From Bradyrhizobium icense (GTDB lineage: Bacteria > Pseudomonadota > Alphaproteobacteria > Rhizobiales > Xanthobacteraceae): 64,000 nt of DNA. The translations under genes were made by a program, and so were the position numbers. The notes below the pieces were generated by a model that was not told where the DNA came from, did no database searches, and saw nothing but the letters and a program-made list of their open reading frames with translations. Of the stretch, positions 49,595 to 58,610 are shown piece after piece. Each line of letters opens with the position of its first letter. Position 1 is the stretch's first letter. Location of the stretch: positions 3,968,001 to 4,032,000 of the forward strand of contig NZ_CP016428.1 in assembly GCF_001693385.1 (NCBI RefSeq), read 5' to 3'.

Positions 49595-51961
49595 ATGCGG
49601 GTAGCAAGAAGTTTGTCGATCCTCTCGGTGTGTCTCGTCGCGATGTCCGGTCTGGCCGGTCATTTGAGCTCCGCCGCTGCGCAACAGCAGGAAAAGCGCA
49701 TTGCGCTGGTGGTCGGCAATGCCGCTTATGCGAAATCGCCGCTGGCGACGACGGCCAACGATGCCGGCCTGATCGCACAGACTTTGCAGGCGGCGGGTTT
49801 CGACGTTATCGGCGCCCGCGACCTCGATGGCGACACGCTGCGCAAGAGTTTCCGCGACTTCATCCAGAAGGCCGAAAGCTCGGGGCCGGACACGGTCGCG
49901 ATGGTTTATCTGGCCGGTTACGGGCTGCAATTGGCCGGCGAGAACTATTTCGTGCCGGTCGATTCCGCGATCAACCGGGATACCGACATTCCAACCGAGG
50001 CGCTGCGGACCGGCGACTATATCCGCCAACTCGCCTCGCTGCCGCTGAAGGCCGGAATCGTCGTGCTGGACGCGGCGCGGCAGCAGCCTTTCGTCGATGG
50101 GCAGATCGCCAGCGGGCTCGCTTTGGTCGAGGCCGATCCGCATATGCTGATCGCGTTCAACGCGGCGCCCGGGACGGTCGCGCCAGCCGAGCAGGGACCG
50201 TACGGCATCTACGCCCAGTCACTGGCTGAGATGATCCGGACCGGCGGATTGCCGCTGCCGGAGGTCTTCAATCGCGTGCGGCTTCGCGTCAACGAAGCAG
50301 CCAAGGGCGCGCAGGTGCCTTGGGACAGCCAGAAGGTCGATGCCAGGTTAGCATTCTTCGAGCGCGCGCCCGATGCACCCGCCGCGCCGCCGCCGGATCA
50401 GGTCGCTGCCGTCAGGGACAAGCCGATCCGCGATCTCGGCGTGCAGGAAGCCTATGCCGCGGCGCTGGAGCGCGACACGTTGCAGGGCTACGAGGATTTT
50501 CTGGCCGTCTATGCGAGCGATCCCCTGGCAAAGCGGGTGAGGGCGATCGCGGCGGCGCGGCGCGAAGCCATCACCTGGCGCCGTACCTACCGCGTCGATA
50601 CGCCGAACGCCTATTGGTCGTATCTGCAACGCTATCCGCGCGGGCCTCATGCAGCCGACGCGCGCCGCCGGCTGGCCATTCTCACTGCGCCGCTCGAGCC
50701 GCCGCCGACATTCGAAGTCATCGACTACGACGTGCCGCCGCCGCCGCCGGACGAGTTCATCTATGTCGATCGTCCGGTGCTGGCCTTCTTCGATCCCGAG
50801 TTCGATTTTGTCCCGCCGCCACCGGCGCCGGTTTACTACTTGCCGCCGCCGCCGGATGATTTCGTAGTGCTGGAGCCCCCACCGCCGCCGATCGGGCTGT
50901 TCATCCTGCCGCAGCCGATCTTTGTGCCGATACCGGTCTATGTGAGGCCGCCGCGCTATGTCGCGCCGCCGCCGAACAACATCATCTTTGCCAACATCCA
51001 CAACCGGGCCGTCATCAACAACGTCATCAACAGGCCGCCGCAGCCCGGTTTGCCTGCGGCGGGACTTGGCGATAGGGGACGGCCCGGCTCTCCGGCGGCG
51101 GTGGTTGCGCCGAGGCAGGGAGGTGGCGCCACGCCGACACTGCCGCCTGCGGTGGCACAACGGGCCACGCTGATCCAGCAGGGCAAAGCGCCGGTGCCGC
51201 CGAGCGCCGCGATCAATCCTGCCGTGAGGACCGGTTTGCCCGGCGCTCCGGCCGGGCAGGCCGGACGGCCGGGCGCGGTGCAGCCGGCGAACGCACCAGC
51301 CGCGCTGCCGTCGACACAGCCTTTGCCGAGGACCAATGCCCTGCCGGTTCCAGGCGCCAGGGGCGCGCCCCCCGCGCCCCCAAGCGCCGCCGTCAATCCG
51401 AACGCAAGGCCAGCGCCGGGCGCGTCGCGCCCGGGAACAGCGGCGCCCACCGCACCCGGCGCCGTCGGTGCGCGGCCGGCCATTGGCGCGACGGCTCCCG
51501 TGGCTCCGGCAGGCCGGCAGCCCGTGGTTGCGTCGCCGCCGCCCAGCGCCGCCGCGCCATCAAGGCCGGCTGCTGCGGTTGCGCCAAAACCTCAATTGCA
51601 ACCTGAGCTGCGGCGTGGCCCGCCACCATCGGCAGTGCATGTGGCAAGGCCCCCACCACCGCCGGCAGCGCGAGTAGCTCCGGCATCGCCCACGCCCAGG
51701 ATGGCCGCGCCGCCTCCACCGGCGAGGATGGCCGCGCCATCGCCTCCACCCAGGATGGCTGCGCCGCCGGCCCCGCCGCCGCCGCGGATGGCCGCGCCAC
51801 CGCCTCCGCCGAGGATGGCTGCACCGCCACCGCCTCCACCGAGGATGGCCGCACCGCCCCCGCCAGCCGCGCGTATGGCCGCCCCACCGCCGACGGCTGC
51901 ACCGCGTGCGGCGCCGGCTCCGGCGGCCGCGGCCAGAGGGTGCCCGCCGGGCCGATGCTGA
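49595..51961 (+). CDS. Exported caspase-fold protein without catalytic residues, proline-rich tail
   Basis: A 788-aa protein: signal peptide (VARSLSILSVCLVAMSGLAG), a peptidase C14 (caspase-like) domain at about 40-250 starting with KRIALVVGNAAYAKSPLATT, a middle region with YxxYLxxYPxGPHAxxAR-type helices (about 290-360), then a long Pro/Ala-rich low-complexity half. The usual catalytic His in YxAGHG is Tyr109 here (VYLAGYGLQ), and the Cys in LDACR is Ala161 (LDAARQQPF), so it should be proteolytically dead. I choose ATG 49595 with GGTGGGA upstream; an in-frame GTG is at 49574. Confidence 0.85.
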   Translation: MRVARSLSILSVCLVAMSGLAGHLSSAAAQQQEKRIALVVGNAAYAKSPLATTANDAGLIAQTLQAAGFDVIGARDLDGDTLRKSFRDFIQKAESSGPDTVAMVYLAGYGLQLAGENYFVPVDSAINRDTDIPTEALRTGDYIRQLASLPLKAGIVVLDAARQQPFVDGQIASGLALVEADPHMLIAFNAAPGTVAPAEQGPYGIYAQSLAEMIRTGGLPLPEVFNRVRLRVNEAAKGAQVPWDSQKVDARLAFFERAPDAPAAPPPDQVAAVRDKPIRDLGVQEAYAAALERDTLQGYEDFLAVYASDPLAKRVRAIAAARREAITWRRTYRVDTPNAYWSYLQRYPRGPHAADARRRLAILTAPLEPPPTFEVIDYDVPPPPPDEFIYVDRPVLAFFDPEFDFVPPPPAPVYYLPPPPDDFVVLEPPPPPIGLFILPQPIFVPIPVYVRPPRYVAPPPNNIIFANIHNRAVINNVINRPPQPGLPAAGLGDRGRPGSPAAVVAPRQGGGATPTLPPAVAQRATLIQQGKAPVPPSAAINPAVRTGLPGAPAGQAGRPGAVQPANAPAALPSTQPLPRTNALPVPGARGAPPAPPSAAVNPNARPAPGASRPGTAAPTAPGAVGARPAIGATAPVAPAGRQPVVASPPPSAAAPSRPAAAVAPKPQLQPELRRGPPPSAVHVARPPPPPAARVAPASPTPRMAAPPPPARMAAPSPPPRMAAPPAPPPPRMAAPPPPPRMAAPPPPPPRMAAPPPPAARMAAPPPTAAPRAAPAPAAAARGCPPGRC
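51690..51900 (+). repeat. In-frame tandem repeats encoding RMAAPPPP units
   Basis: The 3' part of the caspase-fold gene has about seven degenerate tandem copies of a 24-36 bp unit coding for RMAAPPPPP-like peptides (for example ARMAAPSPPPRMAAPP). The unit count may vary between strains by slippage. Such proline-rich tails often span cell walls or bind partner proteins, but no role is shown. Confidence 0.85.
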
Positions 51962-52070
51962 TCGTTAGCAGACCAGATCCCGCCGGCGCGGCGCATCCTC
52001 GATGAAGGCGCAAGAGCGATGTGACGCGGGCCGATGAGGCCGCGCTGCTGTGCTTCGCGCTGCGGATTGC

Positions 52071-52715
52071 TCAGGTCAGTTCGCGCCGGCCACTTGGCGT
52101 TTCGATGATAGCGCGCAGTCGAGCTGCGGGGCCGCCAGAGGTGGTGACACGATCATCGTTGAAGATCGGCGCGAGTGCGCCGGCGAGGCGCGCGCTGTTG
52201 GGGTGCTCGATCGCAAGGTGCTCCAGCCGGCACCCCAGATCGGCCATGTGCGAAGCGGGGTGCGGGCCCGTTGGCCACTCGATGAGCGTTGGAAAGGCCC
52301 CCTCGAACGGCATCGATCCGTCGCGCGGCACCGAAATCAGCCACGAGAGAGAACCGCGCGACACATGCACGGCTTCACCAACGGCTTCGTCAATATCGCG
52401 GAGCGCCGCACAGAGCTCGGGGACCCGCACCACCCAACTGATCAATTGCGGCGCATGTTTCAGGCGCGCGTGCATCCGGGGATCATCAAGCGAGAACCAG
52501 CGCTTTCGTGATGGCGTGACCGCAGGATCGGGAGCAATGACTTCGAGGAAGACCCGCTCGCCAAGTTGCATCAGGCAGTTGTGCGTGCCCATCAGGGGGT
52601 GCGAGCCGCCAGGCGGCATCACAACGCCCAGCCGACGCCGAACATGCGCAACGCCCTCTTCGAGCGTCAGCGCGGCTACCGTCAGGTGATCCAGCGAGGC
52701 GCGCGGCGGGGTCAT
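52071..52715 (-). CDS. VOC-family glyoxalase-like protein
   Basis: A 214-aa protein of the glyoxalase-like group: SLDHLTVAALTLEEGVAHVR with the first metal His and the later GCRLEHLAIEHPNSARLAGA. The ERVFLEVIAPDP segment gives the conserved Glu of the fold. The reaction is unknown. The ATG overlaps the stop of the upstream monooxygenase gene (ATGA), so they form an operon, probably controlled by the LysR protein at 53151-54050. Confidence 0.82.
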   Translation of the reverse strand: MTPPRASLDHLTVAALTLEEGVAHVRRRLGVVMPPGGSHPLMGTHNCLMQLGERVFLEVIAPDPAVTPSRKRWFSLDDPRMHARLKHAPQLISWVVRVPELCAALRDIDEAVGEAVHVSRGSLSWLISVPRDGSMPFEGAFPTLIEWPTGPHPASHMADLGCRLEHLAIEHPNSARLAGALAPIFNDDRVTTSGGPAARLRAIIETPSGRRELT

Positions 52716-53035
52716 ACGGAGGCAGGGTCCCTGGATCTGGCAGTCCAGTTGCGCTCACGGATGACGTTGCAGATCTGGAATTTGTAGTCGCTGAAGAAGC
52801 TCTCGATGCCGCGCCGCTTGGCCTTGGCGTGATCGGGATGAATGCGCCATTCGCGCAAAGCCTCCTCGGATTCGAACTCAACGATGGTGACGCGTTCGCC
52901 GTCTTCGGCGACGAACCCCTTATGCGAGATATATCCGGCAATGGACTGAACTAGTTCGCTCATGTGTTTTGCCATCGGGCCATATTCTTCCTGCGCCCCG
53001 GGATTAAGCCGGGAGCGAAATACCGTAACGATCAT
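52712..53035 (-). CDS. Antibiotic biosynthesis monooxygenase (ABM) family protein
   Basis: A 107-aa protein of the ferredoxin-like ABM fold: MIVTVFRSRLNPGAQEEYGP, GYISHKGFVAEDGERVTIVE, FESEEALREWRIHPDHAKAK. Members oxidise or degrade small aromatic or heme-like compounds without a cofactor. I start it at 53035 because this gives the family N-terminus; the frame extends 22 codons upstream. It is the first gene of a two-gene operon with the VOC protein. An operator-like inverted repeat lies about 80-105 bp upstream. Confidence 0.85.
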   Translation of the reverse strand: MIVTVFRSRLNPGAQEEYGPMAKHMSELVQSIAGYISHKGFVAEDGERVTIVEFESEEALREWRIHPDHAKAKRRGIESFFSDYKFQICNVIRERNWTARSRDPASV

Positions 53036-53116
53036 CAGACGAAATCCTTCTCTGGCTGGATCGAGCAAGCGATCTCCATGGCAGGAACCTGCGGCCGGCA
53101 ATAGAATAAATCAAAT

Positions 53117-53140
53117 GCATAATCTCTATTATGATTATGC
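53117..53140. promoter_or_regulatory. Operator-like inverted repeat upstream of the ABM/VOC operon
   Basis: Arms GCATAATC (53117-53124) and GATTATGC (53133-53140) form a perfect 8-bp inverted repeat around 8 bp of AT-rich sequence. It lies between the lysR gene and the ABM gene and shares the GCATAAT/ATTATGC arms with the site before lysR. LysR regulators bind such interrupted dyads. Confidence 0.75.
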
Positions 53141-53150
53141 GAAATAATGG

Positions 53151-54050
53151 CTAGCCCAATTTGACTTTCAGCTCGTGCTCCAGGAGTTCGAGCACCGGAT
53201 CAAAGCGCCCGGGCATGGCGCTGCGGATCAAGGTCACCGTAGCGGGCAGGGTGAAGTCCGGCACGTCTATGACGCGCAATTCGTGCCGGTGCGGACTGTG
53301 CTCGAACTGGCGCCGTGGCACCAGACCCAGACCGCCGCTCTGGCTGAGCAGCGACAGTTGAAGGTCTTCACCGAACACTTCGGCGGCGATGTGGATCGGA
53401 AGCTGCAGCCGATCGAACGCTTTCGTCAGCGCCGCGCGGCATCCGCATCCCGGCGGATTTAGAAACCAGTCCTTGTCCGCCAGATCGCGCAACCGCCACG
53501 GCTGGCCGCCATGCCTGGCCGGCAATCTGGATGTGGCAACGATAACAACCTGCTCGGCGCCGAGAGTGACGCGCATCAGGCCGGCTGGGACGGTATGTGC
53601 TTCCGTCAGCAGGCCGACGGCGCAATCGAGAGCGCCGCTGCAAACGTCCTCCAGAAGATTTGTGCTCCAGTTGGAACTGACTTGGAGCCGGATACGCGGG
53701 AAGGTGCGCCTCAGCGCATCGAGCGGCGCCGTCATCACCATCTCGCCGAGGCCATGGGCGACTCCCGCCTTCAAGCGGCCGGCCGGATCGGCCGCTCTTG
53801 CGGTCGAGGCTTCCAGCTCCGCCACGGCGGTCAGTACCCGCCTGCAGCGTTCGAGCACATGGGTGCCGAGCGAGGTCAGTGCCGCCGGCTTGACCGCCCG
53901 ATTAAACAAGGGGGCGCCGCCGACGGCGGCTTCGAAATTCTGGATCCGCCGGGTCGTGGCTGGCTGAGTCAGGTTAAGCCGGGCGGCGGCGCGGCTGATC
54001 GAGCCGGTTTCGGCAACGGCCACAAAGGCTTCTATGTCTTGAAGGTTCAT
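53151..54050 (-). CDS. LysR-family transcriptional regulator
   Basis: A 299-aa LysR regulator. The N-terminal helix-turn-helix is MNLQDIEAFVAVAETGSISR plus AAARLNLTQPATTRRIQNFE; the C-terminal effector domain (about 90-295) has the two-lobed periplasmic-binding fold. A rare CGC pair (NPPGCGCRAAL, about 210) could sense a thiol or metal. I start at 54050, since the 35 codons upstream in frame lie over the operator. It is the neighbour of the ABM/VOC operon on the same strand, and the same inverted repeat occurs before both. Confidence 0.9.
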   Translation of the reverse strand: MNLQDIEAFVAVAETGSISRAAARLNLTQPATTRRIQNFEAAVGGAPLFNRAVKPAALTSLGTHVLERCRRVLTAVAELEASTARAADPAGRLKAGVAHGLGEMVMTAPLDALRRTFPRIRLQVSSNWSTNLLEDVCSGALDCAVGLLTEAHTVPAGLMRVTLGAEQVVIVATSRLPARHGGQPWRLRDLADKDWFLNPPGCGCRAALTKAFDRLQLPIHIAAEVFGEDLQLSLLSQSGGLGLVPRRQFEHSPHRHELRVIDVPDFTLPATVTLIRSAMPGRFDPVLELLEHELKVKLG

Positions 54051-54059
54051 GCGGCAGGA

Positions 54060-54082
54060 GCATAATACGAATATCATTATGC
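54060..54082. promoter_or_regulatory. Operator-like inverted repeat upstream of lysR
   Basis: Arms GCATAAT (54060-54066) and ATTATGC (54076-54082) with a 9-bp centre lie 10 bp before the lysR ATG. The same arms form the site at 53117-53140, suggesting that the LysR protein binds both, repressing its own gene here. Confidence 0.75.
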
Positions 54083-54192
54083 AGAAAGGCGCGCCCAACA
54101 CCCATTCTCGAGCGGTTCGGACGGGCACGGAGTCCGAAAGGGGGAGTGGGGTCAAATAGGCTGCCGCCGACCGAAAATCCGGCCGTATTTCC

Positions 54193-54220
54193 TTGCTTCT
54201 GGCTGGAATCCGGCTATATA
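54193..54220 (+). promoter_or_regulatory. Likely sigma-70-type promoter of rpsB
   Basis: TTGCTT (54193-54198), 16 bp, TATATA (54215-54220) lies about 110 bp before the rpsB start and fits a housekeeping promoter. The leader before the ATG contains CCGGAGGAACC. The leader length leaves room for feedback by S2 protein, as known in other bacteria; no defined structure was derived. Confidence 0.55.
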
Positions 54221-54332
54221 GCCCGCCATCTCACACGGAAACATGGCTCTCAAAGGCCGTCCGGTGGCAACCGGGCCAGTCAGGCTCGTTTGCTCACACG
54301 TTTCCGGAGGAACCAACCGGAGAACTATTACT

Positions 54333-55331
54333 ATGGCGCTACCCGATTTCTCTATGCGTCAGCTCCTTGAAGCTGGCGTGCACTTTGGTCACCAATCGCA
54401 CCGCTGGAATCCGAAGATGGCGGATTACATTTTCGGTGCCCGCAACAACATCCACATCATCGATCTCGCCCAGACCGTGCCGATGCTGCATCGCGCGCTG
54501 CAGGCGGTTTCGGACACGGTTGCCAAGGGCGGCCGCATCCTGTTCGTCGGCACCAAGCGCCAGGCGCAGGACGGCGTTGCCGAGGCGGCCAAGCGCTCGG
54601 CGCAGTATTTCGTCAATTCGCGTTGGCTCGGCGGCACGCTGACCAACTGGAAGACGATTTCGGGATCGATCAAGCGTCTGCGTCACCTCGATGAGGTGCT
54701 GTCGTCGGGCGAGGCCAACTCCTACACCAAGAAGGAGCGGCTGACGCTGCAGCGCGAGCGCGACAAGCTCGACCGTTCGCTCGGTGGCATCAAGGACATG
54801 GGCGGGCTTCCCGACATGATCTTCGTGATCGACACCAACAAGGAAGACATCGCGATCCAGGAAGCGCAGCGGCTCAACATTCCCGTTGCCGCGATCGTCG
54901 ACACCAACTCCGACCCCAAGGGCATCACCTTCGTGGTGCCGGGCAATGACGACGCCGGCCGCGCCATTTCGCTGTATTGCGACCTGATCGCCCGCGCCGC
55001 CATCGACGGCATCTCGCGAGCACAGGGCGATTCCGGCATCGACATCGGCGCCGCCGTCCAGCCGGTCCGCGAGGAAATTCCGGCTGCGCCCGAGTCCTCT
55101 GGCTTCCAGGGTCTGGCCGGTCCGCGCGGCACCGCCGACAATCTCAAGAAGCTCACCGGCGTGTCGGGTACGATCGAGAAGAAGCTCAACGACCTCGGCA
55201 TCTTCCATTACTGGCAGCTTGCCGAACTCGACCACGACACCGCGCACAAGATCGGTGAAGAAGTTGGTCTTCCGAGCCGCGCCGATGCCTGGGTTGCCCA
55301 GGCCAAGACGCTGACCGCGGAAGCGGAATAA
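54333..55331 (+). CDS. rpsB: 30S ribosomal protein S2, with C-terminal extension
   Basis: Small-subunit ribosomal protein, 332 aa. The core (1-230) has the S2 signatures [18 protein letters not shown] and [21 protein letters not shown] further 100 residues form a linker and a helix-hairpin-helix-like domain ([20 protein letters not shown], about 269-288), a type of extension seen in this bacterial family. ATG 54333 is chosen for the S2 N-terminus [12 protein letters not shown]; the longer frame from 54243 is leader. It begins the rpsB-tsf-pyrH-frr cluster. Confidence 0.97.
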   Translation: MALPDFSMRQLLEAGVHFGHQSHRWNPKMADYIFGARNNIHIIDLAQTVPMLHRALQAVSDTVAKGGRILFVGTKRQAQDGVAEAAKRSAQYFVNSRWLGGTLTNWKTISGSIKRLRHLDEVLSSGEANSYTKKERLTLQRERDKLDRSLGGIKDMGGLPDMIFVIDTNKEDIAIQEAQRLNIPVAAIVDTNSDPKGITFVVPGNDDAGRAISLYCDLIARAAIDGISRAQGDSGIDIGAAVQPVREEIPAAPESSGFQGLAGPRGTADNLKKLTGVSGTIEKKLNDLGIFHYWQLAELDHDTAHKIGEEVGLPSRADAWVAQAKTLTAEAE

Positions 55332-55342
55332 TTGGTTCGCCG

Positions 55343-55365
55343 GGTGGCCGGGTCTTCCGGCCACC
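55343..55365 (+). promoter_or_regulatory. Hairpin between rpsB and tsf
   Basis: A perfect 9-bp stem GGTGGCCGG (55343-55351) and CCGGCCACC (55357-55365) with loop GTCTT lies 11 bp after the rpsB stop. No T run follows, so it may be an attenuator, processing site or stabiliser rather than a full terminator. Confidence 0.65.
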
Positions 55366-55465
55366 GGTTCTGCTCCCCAGATTACGGCATTCCCTGTAGC
55401 TGATGGCGGCCCGCCGCAAGGCGCGCGCCGCGCCCGCAGCTCACAGGCAAGAAGGATATTCGACG

Positions 55466-56392
55466 ATGGCAACGATCACTGCGGCAATGGTCAAGGAACT
55501 GCGCGAGTCGACCGGCGCAGGCATGATGGACTGCAAGGCAGCGCTCACCGAAACCTCGGGCGACATGCAGGGCGCCCAGGATTGGCTGCGCAAGAAGGGC
55601 CTCTCGAAGGCTGCGAAGAAGGCCGGCCGTGTCGCGGCCGAAGGCCTGATCGGCGCGGTGACGTCGGGCGCCAAGGGCGTCGTGGTCGAGGTCAATTCCG
55701 AGACCGACTTCGTCGCCCGCAACGAGCAGTTCCAGGGCCTCGTCAAGATGATCGCCCAGGTCGCGCTCGACGTCGGCGCCGACGTCGAGAAGATCAAGGC
55801 GGCGAAGGTCGGCAGCGTCACCGTCGAAACCGCGATTTCGGACGCGATCGCCACCATCGGCGAGAACATGACGCTGCGCCGTGCGGCCTCGCTTGAGGTC
55901 GGCAAGGGCGTGGTGTCGAGCTACATCCATGGCGCCGTGATCGACGGTGCCGGCAAGATGGGCGTGCTGGTCGCGCTGGAATCGACCGGCAAGACCGATG
56001 AGCTCGCGCATCTCGGCCGTCAGTTGGCCATGCACGTCGCCGCGACCAATCCGCAGGCGCTGGATCCGTCCGGCCTCGACCCCGAGATCGTGAAGCGCGA
56101 AAAGGACGTGCTGGCCGACAAGTATCGCCAGCAGGGCAAGCCGGAGAACGTGATCGAGAAGATCGTCGAGTCCGGCCTGAAGACCTATTACAAGGAAGTC
56201 TGCCTGCTGGAGCAGGCGTTCATCCACGACGAAAAAGGCAAGTCGGTCGCCCAGGCGGTGAAGGAAGCCGAAGGCAAAATCGGCGCGCCTGTGAAGATTG
56301 CCGGATTTGTGCGCTATGCTCTCGGCGAGGGAATCGAAAAGCAGGAATCCGATTTCGCAGCCGAGGTCGCGGCGGCCAGCGGCAAGAAGTAA
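55466..56392 (+). CDS. tsf: Elongation factor Ts
   Basis: Guanine-nucleotide exchange factor for EF-Tu, 308 aa. The N-terminal UBA-like domain has [20 protein letters not shown] and the core has [15 protein letters not shown] (about 77-91), both family signatures. ATG 55466 with AGAAGGATATTCG upstream gives the normal N-terminus [12 protein letters not shown]; the frame open from 55403 is not used. Confidence 0.97.
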   Translation: MATITAAMVKELRESTGAGMMDCKAALTETSGDMQGAQDWLRKKGLSKAAKKAGRVAAEGLIGAVTSGAKGVVVEVNSETDFVARNEQFQGLVKMIAQVALDVGADVEKIKAAKVGSVTVETAISDAIATIGENMTLRRAASLEVGKGVVSSYIHGAVIDGAGKMGVLVALESTGKTDELAHLGRQLAMHVAATNPQALDPSGLDPEIVKREKDVLADKYRQQGKPENVIEKIVESGLKTYYKEVCLLEQAFIHDEKGKSVAQAVKEAEGKIGAPVKIAGFVRYALGEGIEKQESDFAAEVAAASGKK

Positions 56393-56407
56393 CCGCTGGG
56401 TCACAGT

Positions 56408-56430
56408 CTTCCGGCGCAAAGCGCCGGAAG
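56408..56430 (+). promoter_or_regulatory. Hairpin between tsf and pyrH
   Basis: A perfect 10-bp stem CTTCCGGCGC (56408-56417) and GCGCCGGAAG (56421-56430) with loop AAA lies 15 bp after the tsf stop. It has no T run. It is the second strong hairpin in a gap of this cluster, suggesting control of the transcript by structure. Confidence 0.65.
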
Positions 56431-56460
56431 TCACCTGCGCGGGACAAGGAAGCATAAGCA

Positions 56461-57177
56461 ATGGCTGAGCCGGTCTATCGTCGCGTCGTGATCAAGCTCT
56501 CGGGCGAGTATCTCGCAGGCAGCCACTTCTTTGGCATCGACCAGCCCACCGTCGACCGCATCGCCGACGACCTGATCGCGGCCCACAAGCTCGGCGTCGA
56601 GGTGGCCGTCGTGATCGGCGGCGGCAACATCGTTCGCGGCGTGGAAGTGTCCTCGCGCGGCGTGTCGCGTCCGACCGGCGACACCATGGGCATGCTCGCC
56701 ACCATGATGAACTGCCTGGCGCTGGAAGCCGCGATCGAGCGCAAGGGAGCGCCGGCGCGGACCTTGTCGGCCTTCGTGATGCCGGAGATTTCCGAGCTGT
56801 TCACCCGCAGTGCAGCGCACAAATATCTCGCCGAGGGACGAATCGTCCTGCTGGGCGGTGGAACCGGCAATCCATTCTTCACCACCGATACCACGGCGGT
56901 GTTGCGGGCGGCCGAGATCGGGGCGCAGGCGGTGCTCAAGGCCACCAATGTCGACGGCGTTTACAGCGCCGATCCCAAAAAAGACCCGTCAGCCAAGCGT
57001 TTCGATCGGCTGACGCATTCGCAGGCGATTGCCGGCGACTACAAGGTGATGGACGCGACCGCATTCGCGCTTGCCCGCGAGACATCACTGCCTATCATCG
57101 TATTCTCGATCGCCGAGCCGGGTTCGATCGGCGCGATCCTGCGCGGGACCGGCCGCGGCACGGTGGTTGCCGGCTGA
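56461..57177 (+). CDS. pyrH: Uridylate kinase
   Basis: Makes UDP from UMP for pyrimidine nucleotide synthesis; a hexamer of the amino-acid-kinase fold. The 238-aa protein has KLSGE (12-16), GGGNIVRG (53-60) and the C-terminal region [20 protein letters not shown], as in bacterial UMP kinases. GGGACAAGGAAGC precedes the ATG. It stands in the usual place between tsf and frr. Confidence 0.97.
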   Translation: MAEPVYRRVVIKLSGEYLAGSHFFGIDQPTVDRIADDLIAAHKLGVEVAVVIGGGNIVRGVEVSSRGVSRPTGDTMGMLATMMNCLALEAAIERKGAPARTLSAFVMPEISELFTRSAAHKYLAEGRIVLLGGGTGNPFFTTDTTAVLRAAEIGAQAVLKATNVDGVYSADPKKDPSAKRFDRLTHSQAIAGDYKVMDATAFALARETSLPIIVFSIAEPGSIGAILRGTGRGTVVAG

Positions 57178-57248
57178 TCGGCCGGTTGCAGTTTCGAACC
57201 GCGGCTTCCAGACGCCGGCGGCTGGTTTCTTGAGGAGGGGAGAGCGTT

Positions 57249-57812
57249 ATGCCCACGCCCGGTTTTGACATCAACGAATTGAAGCGCCGCATGCAGGGCG
57301 CCACCCACGCGCTCAAGCACGAACTCGGCGGCTTGCGGACCGGCCGCGCGGCGGCGTCCATGCTGGAGCCGGTGCAGGTCGAGGCCTACGGCTCGCACAT
57401 GCCGCTCAACCAGCTTGCGACCGTCAGCGTGCCGGAGCCGCGCCTGCTCTCCGTCCAGGTATGGGACAAGTCGATGGTGAAAGCCGTCGAGAAGGCGATC
57501 GTCGATTCCAATCTCGGCCTCTCGCCTGCGACCGAAGGGCAGGTGTTGCGCCTGCGGATTCCCGAGCTTAACGAAGAGCGGCGCAAGGAACTGGTGAAAG
57601 TCGCGCACAAATACGCCGAGGCCGCCAAGGTTGCCGTTCGCCACGTCCGTCGCGACGGCCTGGATATCGTCAAGAAGCTCGAGAAGAATCACGAGATCTC
57701 CGAAGACGATCAGGAGCGCTTGGCCCATGATGTGCAGAAGGCGACCGACGCGACGATTGCCGAAATCGATCAGTTGCTGGCGGCGAAGGAAAAGGAAATC
57801 CTCACCGTTTGA
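57249..57812 (+). CDS. frr: Ribosome recycling factor
   Basis: Splits the post-termination ribosome together with EF-G. The 187-aa length and the long-helix pattern match: [20 protein letters not shown] (about 23-42) and [20 protein letters not shown] (about 130-150). GAGGGGAGAGCG lies upstream of ATG 57249. Confidence 0.97.
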   Translation: MPTPGFDINELKRRMQGATHALKHELGGLRTGRAAASMLEPVQVEAYGSHMPLNQLATVSVPEPRLLSVQVWDKSMVKAVEKAIVDSNLGLSPATEGQVLRLRIPELNEERRKELVKVAHKYAEAAKVAVRHVRRDGLDIVKKLEKNHEISEDDQERLAHDVQKATDATIAEIDQLLAAKEKEILTV

Positions 57813-57854
57813 TGGCAACGTTCACGAGTTGAGACTGGCACTGGAATTCAGATA

Positions 57855-58610
57855 ATGCCGAACGCCGCCGCCCCCGCCACGGAAGGACCGGATCGATCCG
57901 TCCCGTTGCATGTGGCGATCATCATGGACGGAAACGGGCGCTGGGCGGCAGCGCGCGGCTTGCCGCGCGCCGAAGGCCACCGCCGCGGCGTCGAGGCGCT
58001 GCGTCGCGTCGTTCGCGCTGCCCATGAACTCGGCGTGCTCTATCTGACGATCTTTTCGTTCAGCTCCGAAAACTGGTCGCGGCCGGCGACCGAAATCGGC
58101 GATCTGTTCGGATTGCTCCGCCGCTTCATCCGCAACGATCTGGCGACGCTGCACCGCGACGGCGTGCGCGTGCGCGTGATCGGCGAACGAGAGGGGCTGG
58201 AGCCCGATATCTGCACGCTCCTCAACGAAGCCGAAGAACTGACGAGAGCCAACACCCAGCTCAATCTCGTGGTCGCGTTCAATTACGGATCGCGCCAGGA
58301 AATCGCCGGCGCTGCCCAACGGCTGGCGCGCGAAGTCGCCGAGGGCAAGCGCGATCCGGCATCGATCGATGCCGATACGCTCGGCCGCTATCTCGATGCA
58401 CCCGAGATCCCCGATCCCGACCTGATCATCCGCACCAGCGGCGAACAGCGGCTGTCGAACTTCCTGATGTGGCAGGCGGCTTATAGCGAGCTCGTGTTCG
58501 TGCCGATCCACTGGCCGGATTTCGACAAGGCTGCGCTCGAAAGCGCCATTGCCGAATATGCCAGACGGGAACGCCGTTTCGGCGGTCTGGCCGCGAAAAC
58601 CGGATCGTGA
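57855..58610 (+). CDS. uppS: Undecaprenyl (di-trans,poly-cis) diphosphate synthase
   Basis: Builds the C55 lipid carrier for peptidoglycan and other glycans from isopentenyl diphosphate. The 251-aa protein starts with the catalytic segment [20 protein letters not shown] (Asp25), contains [11 protein letters not shown], and ends with the [20 protein letters not shown] signature. Its stop overlaps the cdsA GTG start by four bases (GTGA). Confidence 0.96.
   Translation: MPNAAAPATEGPDRSVPLHVAIIMDGNGRWAAARGLPRAEGHRRGVEALRRVVRAAHELGVLYLTIFSFSSENWSRPATEIGDLFGLLRRFIRNDLATLHRDGVRVRVIGEREGLEPDICTLLNEAEELTRANTQLNLVVAFNYGSRQEIAGAAQRLAREVAEGKRDPASIDADTLGRYLDAPEIPDPDLIIRTSGEQRLSNFLMWQAAYSELVFVPIHWPDFDKAALESAIAEYARRERRFGGLAAKTGS

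Noticed and set aside
51690..51900. CRISPR-like array in the 3' part of the caspase-fold gene
   Set aside because: The repeats are in frame, GC-rich and code for proline-rich peptide; there are no spacers of constant length.
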